Positions 43,448-52,059 of a stretch of 64,000 nt of DNA are shown piece after piece (position 1 is the stretch's first letter; each line of letters starts with the position of its first letter). The stretch is from positions 1-64,000 of the forward strand of contig NZ_LQAQ01000099.1 in the NCBI RefSeq assembly GCF_001583495.1, read 5' to 3'. Source of the stretch: Flammeovirga sp. SJP92. Its GTDB lineage: Bacteria > Bacteroidota > Bacteroidia > Cytophagales > Flammeovirgaceae. The position numbers and the translations under genes are program-made. Under the pieces are notes generated by a model, which saw only the letters and a list, made by a program, of their open reading frames with translations, had not been told where the DNA came from and did no database searches.

Positions 43448-43755
43448 CAATAAATATTTTCATCTGAAAAGTCTTTTCGACTTAAGTCATCTAATTTTTA
43501 GGCTGTTAATAATGTTAATCACTTTAAATAAATGACCATTGTCATTATCTGTAGAAGACTTTTGTAAAATGCAACCCTTGTTTACACTTGTTGTGGTTTA
43601 TTCACTGTTACTAACGATAATACTTGATATAAATCAAAAATTAGCTACTACATTGCACATGCATTCGATGATCAACGACGCAGACATCTACTTTATAATT
43701 AAGAAGATAGACACCTAACAAAATAATTATCCATATTTATCAAACTTTGAAAAAC
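43448..43755 (+). promoter_or_regulatory. Regulatory region upstream of the second YceI gene
   Basis: 308 bp without ORFs between the lspA terminator and YceI. It contains the FNR/CRP-type palindrome at 43624-43637. I see no exact TAnnTTTG box downstream of it; the promoter may be activator-dependent with a poor core. Confidence 0.45.
43624..43637. promoter_or_regulatory. FNR/CRP-type operator
   Basis: TTGAT-ATAA-ATCAA, a perfect 14-bp consensus FNR/CRP-superfamily palindrome, centred about 125 bp before the YceI ATG. It suggests control by an FNR-like (oxygen or redox) or CRP-like regulator encoded elsewhere. Confidence 0.6.
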
Positions 43756-44319
43756 ATGAAATCACTACTAAAACCATTATTAGTTTTCATCTTATCAATT
43801 TTTACTACATTTAGTGTATTTGCACAATCGAAGAATTATTCAAAAGATAACAGTGCAATTAAAATTGAGGGGACTTCATCACTTCATGATTGGCACTGTG
43901 ATGTAAATGATGTGACTGGTAATGCTGATGTTACAATTGATGGTGACAAAGTAACAGCTGTAAACGGTTTAGATTTAACTTTCGTTGTAAAAGGTATCAA
44001 ATCTGGCAAAGGAGCCATGGATAAGAACATCTATTCGGCTTTAAAAGAAAAAAGTAATCCTACTATAACATTCAAGTCAACTTCAGCAACAATTGATGCT
44101 AACGGAGCTGTAAAAGCAGAAGGACAGTTGACAATTGCAGGAACAACAAAAGACGTTACACTTTTAGCTGACGCTACTGTAGAAGGCGGAAAAGTGAAAT
44201 TTGAAGGTAAAACTACTTTCAACATGTCTTCTTACAATGTTGACCCTCCTACAGCAATGTTTGGAACAATTACTACAGGTGATGAAGTGACAATCGATTA
44301 TTCGGCTTCATTCAACTAA
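43756..44319 (+). CDS. YceI-family periplasmic protein (second paralogue)
   Basis: 187 aa from ATG at 43756 (a TTG 9 nt earlier is rejected). Signal peptide 1-24 ending SVFAQ. The mature protein has the YceI barrel pattern: IKIEGTSSLHDWHCDVND, GLDLTFVVKGIKSGKGAMDKN, NPTITFKS and GQLTIAGTTKDVTL. The SSLHDWHC variant differs from the SEVKFSIDNFKIKT start of the paralogue at 1149-1682, placing it in the subgroup often found with porins or respiratory genes. It precedes a porin gene by 103 bp; a stem-loop around 44334-44374 lies between. The FNR/CRP-type box upstream suggests redox or low-oxygen control. Confidence 0.88.
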   Translation: MKSLLKPLLVFILSIFTTFSVFAQSKNYSKDNSAIKIEGTSSLHDWHCDVNDVTGNADVTIDGDKVTAVNGLDLTFVVKGIKSGKGAMDKNIYSALKEKSNPTITFKSTSATIDANGAVKAEGQLTIAGTTKDVTLLADATVEGGKVKFEGKTTFNMSSYNVDPPTAMFGTITTGDEVTIDYSASFN

Positions 44320-44422
44320 AATCAAGAAATTTTGGAAAGGAATTTTATGAGATAACCGTCTCAATCTCCTTTCTCAATTACCTACCTAATATTTATATCT
44401 AATTTTTATTATCAGATTTATT

Positions 44423-45838
44423 ATGAAAAATCTATACAAGATTACAGGAGTATTCGCTTTACTTCTAACAATGCTTGCAGGGAATGCTATGGCCCAAAAA
44501 GTAAACGGAGTTTTTGATCGTGACATGCAATATATGCGTTACAATGATCAACGTGGAATCAATGTGTTTGAGACTACTAAAGAAGATACTGTAGGTTTTG
44601 ACGGAATGAAAGTACGTGTAGGTGCAGATTTCGCTTTACAAATGCAAGGTTTGTCTCATTCTAACAGTGGTGTAGTACAATTAGCTGATATTCACCCAGG
44701 TTTTAACTTACCAACTGCGAACTTAAACGTAGATGCTCAATTAGCAGATGGTGTGAGAGTTCACTTACAAACTTACCTTTCATCTCGTCACCACAATGAC
44801 GCATGGGTAATGGGTGGTTATTTGCAAATCGATAACTTAAACTTCTTAAACCTTAACAGCCAATTCGCTGATAACTTAATGGACGTTTTAACCATTAAAG
44901 TAGGTCAAATGGAGTTGAACTATGGTGATCAACATTTCCGTCGTACAAATAATGCTTATGCTGTTGGTAACGCATTCTTCGGTAACACAATCATGGATGC
45001 ATTTGCTACTGAAATGGCAATGGAAGTAATGGCACAGAAAAACGGTTTCCTTGCAGTTGGTGGTGTTTCAAATGGTAAATTAAACCAAAACGTTACTTCA
45101 ACAGGTAACTGGTCAGTATACGGTAAATTAGGTTTTGATAAGCAAATCAATGAAGATTTAAGAGCTCGTTTGACTGGTTCATTATACCACAACTCAAACT
45201 TAGCAAACGCTAACTTGTATGCTGGTGATAGAGCTGGTTCAAGATTCTACTCTGTAATGGACGTACCAGGTCACTCAACTACTTCTTCTTACAAGAATGG
45301 TCGTGTAGATCCAGGTTTCAATGGTCAAATCACTTCATTCATGATTAACCCATTCGTTAAGTTCAAAGGTTTAGAGTTCTTCGGTACTTATGAAATTTCA
45401 AATGGTTCAGGTAAAAACGAATTCAACGAGAACGGTGATATCGAGTCAAGAAACTGGAACCAATTGAATGCTGAATTAATCTACAGATTTGGTAGCACTG
45501 AGCAATTCTATGTTGGTGGTAAATACAACACAGCTTGGGGTACTAACAGAAACGAAGGTGGTGAGTACTTTGATGCTGAAGGAAACGGTGTAGGTGAATT
45601 CTGGTCAGTTGAGAACGCTAATTTACGTCAAACTAGACTTGAAGTAGCTGCAGGTTGGTTCATGACTAGAAACGTAATGATGAAAGCTGGTTACGTACAC
45701 CATACTTACAGTGGATATGATGTTTATGCTGATACACACAAAGCTGCTCCAGAAGGTGCAATGGGTGGATCAAGTAACGCAATCTACGAAGACGGTAAAT
45801 TCAACGGATTCATGTTAGAAGCAGCAATCAGCTTCTAG
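44423..45838 (+). CDS. Outer-membrane porin-like beta-barrel protein
   Basis: 471 aa. Signal peptide 1-24 (ending GNAMAQ). The mature protein is built of amphipathic beta strands with frequent aromatic girdle residues, and ends LEAAISF with a terminal Phe, the usual outer-membrane insertion signal. Segments such as VRVGADFALQMQGLSHSN, LTIKVGQMELNYGDQHFRRT and RQTRLEVAAGWFMTRNVMMK resemble phosphate/anion-porin-type barrels of Bacteroidota; substrate unknown. Codon choice is strongly biased (GGT, AAC, GTA, TTA/CTT) compared with neighbours, suggesting high expression. It may share the FNR/CRP-controlled transcript with YceI. Followed by a strong terminator. Confidence 0.8.
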   Translation: MKNLYKITGVFALLLTMLAGNAMAQKVNGVFDRDMQYMRYNDQRGINVFETTKEDTVGFDGMKVRVGADFALQMQGLSHSNSGVVQLADIHPGFNLPTANLNVDAQLADGVRVHLQTYLSSRHHNDAWVMGGYLQIDNLNFLNLNSQFADNLMDVLTIKVGQMELNYGDQHFRRTNNAYAVGNAFFGNTIMDAFATEMAMEVMAQKNGFLAVGGVSNGKLNQNVTSTGNWSVYGKLGFDKQINEDLRARLTGSLYHNSNLANANLYAGDRAGSRFYSVMDVPGHSTTSSYKNGRVDPGFNGQITSFMINPFVKFKGLEFFGTYEISNGSGKNEFNENGDIESRNWNQLNAELIYRFGSTEQFYVGGKYNTAWGTNRNEGGEYFDAEGNGVGEFWSVENANLRQTRLEVAAGWFMTRNVMMKAGYVHHTYSGYDVYADTHKAAPEGAMGGSSNAIYEDGKFNGFMLEAAISF

Positions 45839-45865
45839 TATAATCCTGAAATATAGAGATAAAAT

Positions 45866-45899
45866 AAAAAGGTCAGTTCTTTAGAGAGCTGACCTTTTT
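45866..45899. terminator. Terminator after the porin gene
   Basis: An 11-bp stem AAAAAGGTCAG/CTGACCTTTTT (45866-45876 with 45889-45899), with A- and T-runs on either side, so active in both directions for the convergent VOC gene. Confidence 0.85.
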
Positions 45900-45983
45900 G
45901 TGTTTTTATGAATGAAAAAGGGATGTAGTTTAGTTTAGGAATCATACCAAGTATTACATCTTCATTCTTAATTCATCCCTCCT

Positions 45984-46496
45984 TTACTCCGTATAAGCAC
46001 CAGAAGAGTACGTAAGCTCATAACTGTGTGTATAAATCTCAAATACTACTCCGAACGGATCTTCCACATACACCATTTTATAAGGCTTAGAGTTCGGATA
46101 ATACTCTCTGATTGGCATTCTTTGCTTCCCACCAGCATCTACTATTTTCTGTGTCAATTCTTCAATGTTAGGATCCTGTACACAGAAGTGAAAAAGGCCA
46201 GCATTGAAGGGGTTAAATTCTGGTTTCTTAGCTTCTGTTGTCGGGAATGAGAACAGCTCAATACCGATACCGTCTGAAGTGGCTAGGTGTGCAATTTTGA
46301 AAGTGCCCCAACCACTACCAAACACATCAATACACATTTGACCGATGGCTGTTTCGTTTTCTTCAACAACATCAGAAGGAGGCATTATAACATACCATCC
46401 CATGATTTTTGAATAGAATTCAACAGCTTTTTCAATATCAGGTACGGTGATACCAATGTGTGAAAATGATCTTGGGTAACTTTGTTCTTTACTCAT
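45984..46496 (-). CDS. VOC-superfamily (glyoxalase/dioxygenase-like) protein
   Basis: 170 aa from ATG at 46496; the longer frame to 46655 would run through the divergent promoter region and is rejected. The VOC fold is clear: SFSHIGITVPDIEKAVEFYS with a metal-ligand His, GIGIELFSFP with Glu, FNPFNAGLFHFCVQDPNIEEL with His, and YVEDPFGVVFEIYTHSYE with the last Glu. All four metal ligands seem present, so it can be a glyoxalase, dioxygenase or isomerase; the substrate is not readable. Divergent from an HxlR-type regulator, which probably controls it, a common arrangement for aldehyde or quinone stress responses. Confidence 0.88.
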   Translation of the reverse strand: MSKEQSYPRSFSHIGITVPDIEKAVEFYSKIMGWYVIMPPSDVVEENETAIGQMCIDVFGSGWGTFKIAHLATSDGIGIELFSFPTTEAKKPEFNPFNAGLFHFCVQDPNIEELTQKIVDAGGKQRMPIREYYPNSKPYKMVYVEDPFGVVFEIYTHSYELTYSSGAYTE

Positions 46497-46528
46497 AATA
46501 TATTTTTCTTTTATTTTGAGTCCAATAT

Positions 46529-46564
46529 TAAATATAAGTATTCTGTAAATCAATATCTTACAAA
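46529..46564 (-). promoter_or_regulatory. Promoter/operator between VOC and HxlR genes
   Basis: An inverted repeat TGTAA-N9-TTACA (46544-46562) sits between a minus-strand TTTG (46564-46561) and a near-consensus TATATTTA (46536-46529). HxlR-family repressors bind such dyads overlapping the target promoter. Inference from position. Confidence 0.5.
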
Positions 46565-46622
46565 TTAGTGCTATAGTTACCAAAAGGTGTGAAATACTGA
46601 TTATTAGACAAATAAAAATTAG

Positions 46623-46943
46623 ATGATTAATAAAAAATATGAATGTTCCCTTCACCTCACCATGGACTTTGTGGGAAGCAAATGGAAGCCATTGGTGCTA
46701 TTTCATTTATTGGAAGGAAAAATGCGATCAGGGGAGCTACAGAGGACAATTCCTGAGATTTCAAATAAGATGTTTACACAAACAGTAAGAGAATTAGAGG
46801 AATGCCGATTGATCAAAAGGACGGTGTATCCTGAAGTGCCACCAAGGGTAGATTATGAGTTGACGGAACTAGGTTATTCTCTGAAAGGAATTTTAAATCT
46901 GATGGATCAATGGGGGAAAGATCTGATAGAAAAGCAAGATTAA
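46623..46943 (+). CDS. HxlR-family transcriptional regulator
   Basis: 106 aa. The HxlR winged-helix signature is complete: ECSLHLTMDFVGSKWKPLVLFHL, then GKMRSGELQRTIPEISNKMFTQTVRELEECRLIKRTVYPEVPPRVDYELTELG with the wing, written here in parts: SNKMFTQTVRELE (recognition helix) and RVDYELTELG (wing). Cys8 is the conserved N-terminal cysteine that senses electrophiles in some members such as YodB and HypR. It likely represses the divergent VOC gene through the dyad at 46544-46562 and responds to an electrophile. The terminator is at 46960-46988. Confidence 0.92.
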   Translation: MINKKYECSLHLTMDFVGSKWKPLVLFHLLEGKMRSGELQRTIPEISNKMFTQTVRELEECRLIKRTVYPEVPPRVDYELTELGYSLKGILNLMDQWGKDLIEKQD

Positions 46944-46959
46944 ATTTTAGACAAAAAAA

Positions 46960-46988
46960 GAAGGCTAGTCTCAAAAAAACTAGCCTTC
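46960..46988. terminator. Bidirectional terminator after HxlR gene / small minus-strand transcript
   Basis: A 10-bp stem GAAGGCTAGT/ACTAGCCTTC (46960-46969 with 46979-46988). On the minus strand it is followed by seven T residues, so it is strongest for a leftward transcript; on the plus strand it lacks a T-run. Confidence 0.75.
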
Positions 46989-47355
46989 TCCAAGCTCTCT
47001 CTTCAATCTATTCATCTGACTTCTATGCTGCTTAACATAGTTTTTCTTTAAATGATTTGTTGCAACTACTCAAGTAGTCCAACGCAGTCATTAATTCCTT
47101 CTTGGTACATTACAAATATGCTGTTTAGAGAAGGATTACTGAAGGTATTTATGCTTTTTAATCTAAAAATGGAAAGTTTACCAATATTTTAAGAGTTATA
47201 ATAAAAAATTACTTAAAAAATGTAGAGGTGTTACCCAACGGATACCAAGTATGTAATTATTTGTAAATTCAACAAAAAACTTTCATTCTGAGTAAAAAAT
47301 CTATTAACTATGATTAACATTTACTAACTTGCAGATTGACTAACGGTAATAATTT
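46989..47355. other. Intergenic region with a possible small leftward transcript
   Basis: Between the terminator and the Ig-like lipoprotein gene. The left half (46989-47130) is less AT-rich and, read leftward, holds a near -7 element CATATTTG (47120-47113), a Shine-Dalgarno-like AAGAAGGA and a 19-codon ORF, and ends in the terminator at 46988-46960. The right half is plain AT-rich DNA that must hold the promoter of the gene at 47356. Confidence 0.4.
47032..47091 (-). CDS. Possible 19-aa small peptide (or part of a small RNA)
   Basis: ATG at 47091 to TAA at 47034-47032, encoding MTALDYLSSCNKSFKEKLC. A good Shine-Dalgarno-like AGAAGGA lies 4 nt before the ATG, stronger than for most genes in this window. 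The transcript would run from about 47107 to the terminator at 46960. Two further mini-ORFs overlap or follow it (starting near 47039 and 47012), so coding could be fortuitous and the product may instead be a small RNA. No family recognised. Confidence 0.3.
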   Translation of the reverse strand: MTALDYLSSCNKSFKEKLC

Positions 47356-48906
47356 ATGAAACTTCAGAATCTAGCCTTATATCTTTTTGCTTTTTCAACA
47401 TTTATCTCCTGCATCGCCTTAGAGGATGAATTTGATCCTACTGTTACTACTGATGTTTTAACTGATAAGATCTACTATTATAATGATTCATTTCCAGTGA
47501 GTATCACATTCAAGGATAATGCATTGATTCAAGAGGGAAAAGTAAAATTTCAGTTCGATAATCCGCAGTCCGTTGCTAATGATACGGTGGTTTTTGAATA
47601 TGAAAGAACGTTTACTGATGTTCAGGCACGTCAACTGCAGTTTGACAGTGTTTTCATTATACCGTCATTTATCAGAACAGGAAAATACATGATGGAGGTG
47701 AGTAACTTGGATGCAGGTGAAAACTTCATTGCAGATACATCTTATTTTTACATTGGCACAGATATTCAAGCTCCAACTATTGAAAACCTTTCAGTAACAT
47801 CTGTAGTGGAAGGAAACTTGGAAAATGATGCATTTTGTAGAGGAGAAAGAATTGTAGTCAATGCTTCAGTTTTAGATAATGTAGCGGTAAAGAGAATTGG
47901 TGTCAGTATTGCTGATGCCACTCCTAGATACTTTCAAGTCAACAGCAGTGATACTGTAAATGTTGCAGATATTGTGCAAAGACAGTTATTCATCTCTGAT
48001 AGCTTGACAAACGGAACTTATAATTTAAAATTAATTGCAGAGGATGTTTTTGGAAATGCTGCTGAAGTGACAACACAAGTGGATGTAAACTGTGATGATC
48101 AGCCTGCAGTTTTTGTTTCGTATACTGAAGAGAATGGTATCGAAATTCCTTCGAATAGAATTGTAACTCTTTTCCCTGGTGAGCAGTTCAAACTCAATAG
48201 TTTGGTGTTTACTGATGCGGGTGGATTAGATTCAGCAAGACTTGAAGTATCAAGAATTGGTGTAGCACCATCTATTGGAGAACCTGCTCCTGTTACAAAT
48301 GACCCTCCAATAGAAGTAGACCTTCAAGGAGTCAACGAACAAGATCTTGCTGAGGTATTTAATGATAACTTCCAATTTGGCTTTGATTTACTTGACACTC
48401 AAGCGGGCGAAACGATATTTATCAACATTACAGTGAAAGATGGTGAGCAAACTTGGGAGGAAGCAACCTTCTTCAGGTTCTCATTGGTAGCTAAAGAAGA
48501 TTTGGCGCCAATCATCAGAATCGCAGATTTGGTTATTGACGGTACCAAAGAATATGTTCCAGAAGATGAGGAATTGGAATTGACAGATCGATTAATCGGT
48601 AAAAATAGCATTGATATTGCCGTAGAAGGTAAAGTACAAGAAAATGTAGGTTTAGCCTCTATTGAATATAGTTTTGTTTGTGATAGAGAAGAAATACCAT
48701 CTGTAGGTGGTGCTTTGGATGATCCTTCAGCATTTACTTCTTATCCTGTTGATTTAGGTACAACGCTCAACACTGCATTTACCATAGATGCTAACCCTCC
48801 AGTGACAGGCGATGTGTTCTATACATTGACAATTACTGCCACGGATATTAAAGGTCAAGTAGATGACGTAACCTATAATTTCAAAGTGACCTACCCTGTA
48901 GAATAA
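47356..48906 (+). CDS. Ig-like (DUF4625-type) surface lipoprotein
   Basis: 516 aa. Lipobox FISC (about Cys19), then acidic LEDEFDPTV. Three or more Ig-like beta domains: about 35-130 (YYYNDSFPVSITFKDNALIQ), 135-245 (DIQAPTIENLSVTSV ... VVNASVLDNVAVKRIGVSI ... GTYNLKLIAEDVFGNAAEV), 250-385 and 390-515 (SIDIAVEGKVQENVGLASIEY ... YTLTITATDIKGQVDDVTY). The repeated D-N-x-x-v-k-x-i and A-x-D-x-x-G-N motifs resemble DUF4625-like domains of Bacteroidota lipoproteins. Probably an extracellular adhesion or structural protein; no catalytic features. Monocistronic with its own terminator. Confidence 0.75.
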   Translation: MKLQNLALYLFAFSTFISCIALEDEFDPTVTTDVLTDKIYYYNDSFPVSITFKDNALIQEGKVKFQFDNPQSVANDTVVFEYERTFTDVQARQLQFDSVFIIPSFIRTGKYMMEVSNLDAGENFIADTSYFYIGTDIQAPTIENLSVTSVVEGNLENDAFCRGERIVVNASVLDNVAVKRIGVSIADATPRYFQVNSSDTVNVADIVQRQLFISDSLTNGTYNLKLIAEDVFGNAAEVTTQVDVNCDDQPAVFVSYTEENGIEIPSNRIVTLFPGEQFKLNSLVFTDAGGLDSARLEVSRIGVAPSIGEPAPVTNDPPIEVDLQGVNEQDLAEVFNDNFQFGFDLLDTQAGETIFINITVKDGEQTWEEATFFRFSLVAKEDLAPIIRIADLVIDGTKEYVPEDEELELTDRLIGKNSIDIAVEGKVQENVGLASIEYSFVCDREEIPSVGGALDDPSAFTSYPVDLGTTLNTAFTIDANPPVTGDVFYTLTITATDIKGQVDDVTYNFKVTYPVE

Positions 48907-48927
48907 TACAGCTTAAGATAAAACAAG

Positions 48928-48963
48928 AAAGGCCACATCAAAAATTAAATTGATGTGGCCTTT
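48928..48963. terminator. Bidirectional terminator between convergent genes
   Basis: A 13-bp perfect stem AAAGGCCACATCA/TGATGTGGCCTTT (48928-48940 with 48951-48963), between the Ig-like lipoprotein and the LytTR regulator. Confidence 0.88.
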
Positions 48964-48991
48964 CTTAGTTATGGTTTTAAGAGAATCTTTC

Positions 48992-49693
48992 TTATAAGAA
49001 GTTCAACTTCGATAGAAAATTGTTTTTATAGGAATTACCTATTGGAATACTTTTCTGAGGCATTTCAATCTGTAAATCTTCTATTGTTTCTACTTTTGTG
49101 AGGTTGACGATGTAGGAACGATGAACTCTTATAAAATTATCAGGAAACTTTTTCTCCAAAGCTTTCATGGTAGAGTGGATGACATACTTTTTGTCAATAG
49201 TATTAATCAGCATGTAATCTGATAAAGCCTCTACGAAATAAATATTCTTCAGAGAAAGTTTTATGATTTTATTATCGGCTTTTACATACAAAGTATCATC
49301 CTCACTATTCTCCACCAACTTCTGATCACTTTCCTCAATAGATGTTTTCCCTTTTTCTACCGCTTTAAGAAAACGAGGATAAGTGATAGGCTTGATCAAA
49401 TAATCCGTAAGGTTGTATTCATAGGCTTCAGCACCAAAATCTCTTCTCCCTGTGATAAGAATTACTTCAGGCAGTTTTTCCAGCGACTGAACGAGTTCAA
49501 TCCCTGTCATCTGAGGCATTTCAATATCTAAAAAAAGAAGGTCAACGGCTGTATCCTTAAGCATTTCGTAAGCAGAAACGGCATTATCAAATTCACCAAT
49601 TAATTGTAATCCATTGGTTCTTTTGATAAAGTCTCTCACTACCATACGAGACACCTCTTCATCATCAACTATGACACATTGTAAATCGGCCAT
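48992..49693 (-). CDS. LytTR-family response regulator
   Basis: 233 aa. Receiver domain (1-120) with the acidic pair in CVIVDDEEVSR, phosphoacceptor Asp in LLFLDIEMPQMTG (about Asp56) and conserved Lys in DYLIKPI. The LytTR DNA-binding domain (about 135-233) is marked by IYFVEALSDYMLI, FIRVHRSYIVNLTKVETIED and IPIGNSYKNNFL. Such regulators are usually driven by a membrane histidine kinase of the LytS/YehU type; none is adjacent. Its gene begins 1 bp after the riboflavin synthase stop, so it is co-transcribed with ribE, a pairing that may be accidental or may link flavin supply to signalling. Confidence 0.93.
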   Translation of the reverse strand: MADLQCVIVDDEEVSRMVVRDFIKRTNGLQLIGEFDNAVSAYEMLKDTAVDLLFLDIEMPQMTGIELVQSLEKLPEVILITGRRDFGAEAYEYNLTDYLIKPITYPRFLKAVEKGKTSIEESDQKLVENSEDDTLYVKADNKIIKLSLKNIYFVEALSDYMLINTIDKKYVIHSTMKALEKKFPDNFIRVHRSYIVNLTKVETIEDLQIEMPQKSIPIGNSYKNNFLSKLNFL

Positions 49694-49694
49694 A

Positions 49695-50285
49695 CTATAG
49701 TTCTAATGTTTTTAACTTTTGAATGTATTTTCCTAATATATCAAATTCTAGGTTGATTTTAGTACCTTTTTTGATTTTATGGAAGTTTGTATGCTCAAAA
49801 GTATAAGGAATAATTGCTACGCTGAATTGACCTTTTGCATCATCTACTACAGTCAAACTTGCACCGTTTACGCAGATTGAACCTTTTTCAACTGTAAAGT
49901 TTTTCGTAGAAGGATCGTATTGGAATGTGAATCTCCAGCTGCCTTTTTCATCTACCACATCAATACACTCTCCAATTTGATCAACATGACCTTGAACAAT
50001 ATGTCCGTCAAAACGACCGTGAGAAGGCATGCTTCTTTCCAAGTTCACCACATCACCAACAGCCCAGTCACCCAAGTTTGTCTTTTGTAAAGTTTCATGA
50101 ATAGCAACAACCTGATGTTTGTTGTCTTCAATATGAGTTACAGTTAAGCAAACACCATTATGTGCTAAACTTTGGTCTATTTTCAATTCGTTTGAAATAG
50201 AAGATTCAACTGTAAATATTGTATTTTCTTGATCTTTTTGGATATCGACAATGGTTCCTAGTGCCTCTATAATTCCTGTAAACAT
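49695..50285 (-). CDS. ribE: Riboflavin synthase alpha chain
   Basis: 196 aa. The start MFTGIIEALGTI is diagnostic; the two lumazine-binding repeats follow (about 1-95 and 97-190), with NGVCLTV and NGASLTV as the paired ligand loops and GHIVQGHVDQIG at the junction. The enzyme dismutates two 6,7-dimethyl-8-ribityllumazine molecules into riboflavin. A minus-strand -7 box TAAATTTG lies at 50334-50327. No other rib gene and no FMN riboswitch are seen upstream. It heads a two-gene operon with a LytTR regulator. Confidence 0.95.
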   Translation of the reverse strand: MFTGIIEALGTIVDIQKDQENTIFTVESSISNELKIDQSLAHNGVCLTVTHIEDNKHQVVAIHETLQKTNLGDWAVGDVVNLERSMPSHGRFDGHIVQGHVDQIGECIDVVDEKGSWRFTFQYDPSTKNFTVEKGSICVNGASLTVVDDAKGQFSVAIIPYTFEHTNFHKIKKGTKINLEFDILGKYIQKLKTLEL

Positions 50286-50485
50286 TCTATGACTATGGTT
50301 TAATTATTATTACGATACAAGTTAGGCAAATTTACGAATAGAAGTTTTACTTTTGTGTATTAAGTGATGACAAAAAAGTACTCACAGAGAACAATCATAT
50401 TTTATAGTTGATATAGAGTGTGTGTTTCAAACTTACTTGAATTCATTTTATTCCAAATTACTGTACCTACCTACATTTCTTGTTT

Positions 50486-51892
50486 ATGACTGTTACCAAT
50501 TTAGAACAAAGATATGAGATTGTTAAGGGATTGATTGACAATGAAAATTGGAATGCATTAGAAGAGGTTTTATTAAAACTTCCTCCTGTAGAAATTGCAG
50601 AAATCCTTGAAAAGCTAGAAGAGAAAGATCTTTTAGTCGCTTTTACGCTGTTTCCTAACAAAGAGAAAGCTCAAATTTTTGGTGAGCTGAATAGAGACCT
50701 TCAATATTATCTTTTCAATAACCTTGAGAGGAGGTTGTTCTCTAAAGTTTTTGAAGCCATGCGTTCTGATGAAAGAGCCGATTTCTATCAAGAACTTACA
50801 GTGGATGAACAGTCTGCTTTATTGCCTTATCTTAACAAACAGGTGAGAAGCAATGTAGTGGAGTTGAGTGGGTACGATGCGGATTCTGCAGGTGGTATTA
50901 TGACCACTGACTTTGCAACAGCAAGAAATTGGATGACAGTCCGTGAAACTGTGGATAAGGTAAAGAAAGATTCACCAAGCAAAAAGATGATCTATTACGT
51001 GTATGTGGTAGATGATGAGAAAGTTTTGCTGGGTTTTGTGACCTTGAAAGATCTTATTCTTGCTGATCTTGATGATAAAATCGAAGATCTGATGATAGTT
51101 GATTTTGTTGCTGCTACGGTGGATGAAGATAGAGAACAGGTGGCCCGAAGGATTGATAAGTATAATTTAGTGGCATTGCCAATTCTTAATGAGGAGAGAA
51201 AGCTGGTTGGTATTGTACGTCATGATGACGCCATTGAAGTCATTGTAGCCGAACAGACAGAGGATATGGAGAAAATGATGGGTATTACTTCTTCTGCTGA
51301 TGAGGATGATGATGAAGGGTATATGGACATCTCTGTTTTCCGACATTTCAAGAAAAGAGTATTATGGCTTGTCTCTTTGGCCGTGATAGGTATGATTTCC
51401 GGTTTAATCCTTCATCATTTTGAAGATGCTCTAGATCAGATGGTTATATTAGCCCTTTATATGCCAATGCTTGCTGATACAGGAGGAAATGCTGGTAGTC
51501 AAGCCAGTACAGTAGTAATTAGAGCACTATCGTTAGGTGAAGTTACGACAAAAGATTGGTGGAAAATAACGTTCAAGGAGATGAGAATTTCACTGCTTTT
51601 AGCGGTTTGCCTTTCTAGTATAGCTTTCATAAAAGTGACCTTATTATCCTTCAATACGTTATTACCGGGAGAATTGACGTTATCCTATGTAGCGTTTATT
51701 ATTTCCTTAGCTTTAGCACTACAGGTAGTAACCTCCACAATGATTGGAGCAGGCTTGCCGCTTATCGTAAAAAAACTAAAAGGAGACCCTGCTGTGGTAG
51801 CCAGTCCAGCCATAACCACTATAGTGGATGTTACGGGACTATTAATTTATTTTAGCTTAGCCACTGCATTTTTATTGAATGCCGTAGGATAA
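50486..51892 (+). CDS. mgtE: MgtE-type magnesium transporter
   Basis: 468 aa from ATG at 50486 (a TTG 6 nt earlier is ignored). The MgtE N-domain (about 10-125: LPPVEIAEILEKLEEKDLL), CBS pair (about 130-255, starting DSAGGIMTTDFATARNWMTV) and five membrane helices (about 285-468) are in normal order. The signature LADTGGNAGSQASTVVIRAL and the pore Asp in TTIVDVTGLLIYF are conserved. The cytoplasmic domains bind Mg2+ and close the channel when internal Mg2+ is high. Monocistronic; no Mg-sensing leader RNA recognised in the 200 bp upstream. Confidence 0.95.
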   Translation: MTVTNLEQRYEIVKGLIDNENWNALEEVLLKLPPVEIAEILEKLEEKDLLVAFTLFPNKEKAQIFGELNRDLQYYLFNNLERRLFSKVFEAMRSDERADFYQELTVDEQSALLPYLNKQVRSNVVELSGYDADSAGGIMTTDFATARNWMTVRETVDKVKKDSPSKKMIYYVYVVDDEKVLLGFVTLKDLILADLDDKIEDLMIVDFVAATVDEDREQVARRIDKYNLVALPILNEERKLVGIVRHDDAIEVIVAEQTEDMEKMMGITSSADEDDDEGYMDISVFRHFKKRVLWLVSLAVIGMISGLILHHFEDALDQMVILALYMPMLADTGGNAGSQASTVVIRALSLGEVTTKDWWKITFKEMRISLLLAVCLSSIAFIKVTLLSFNTLLPGELTLSYVAFIISLALALQVVTSTMIGAGLPLIVKKLKGDPAVVASPAITTIVDVTGLLIYFSLATAFLLNAVG

Positions 51893-52059
51893 CCTTTTTC
51901 AAGGAGTTCATTGTCAGGTTTTTGATTGTTTTTAGAGGGGTAAAGAAGTAGTAAAACACGTGGATTTTGAAAGAAGTTTTTTGTAGGACTTAAATAATTC
52001 CAGAAATATGCTTACATTAGACTTACATTCAGACTATGAACTACTTTTTTTAACTTATC

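Noticed and set aside
46497-46655. 53-residue hydrophobic N-terminal extension of the VOC protein
   Set aside because: It crosses the divergent promoter/operator and overlaps the HxlR gene; the VOC fold starts right after the ATG at 46496.
50286-50485. FMN riboswitch upstream of ribE or Mg-sensing leader upstream of mgtE
   Set aside because: No conserved RFN-type or M-box-like sequence blocks are recognisable in the 200-bp region.
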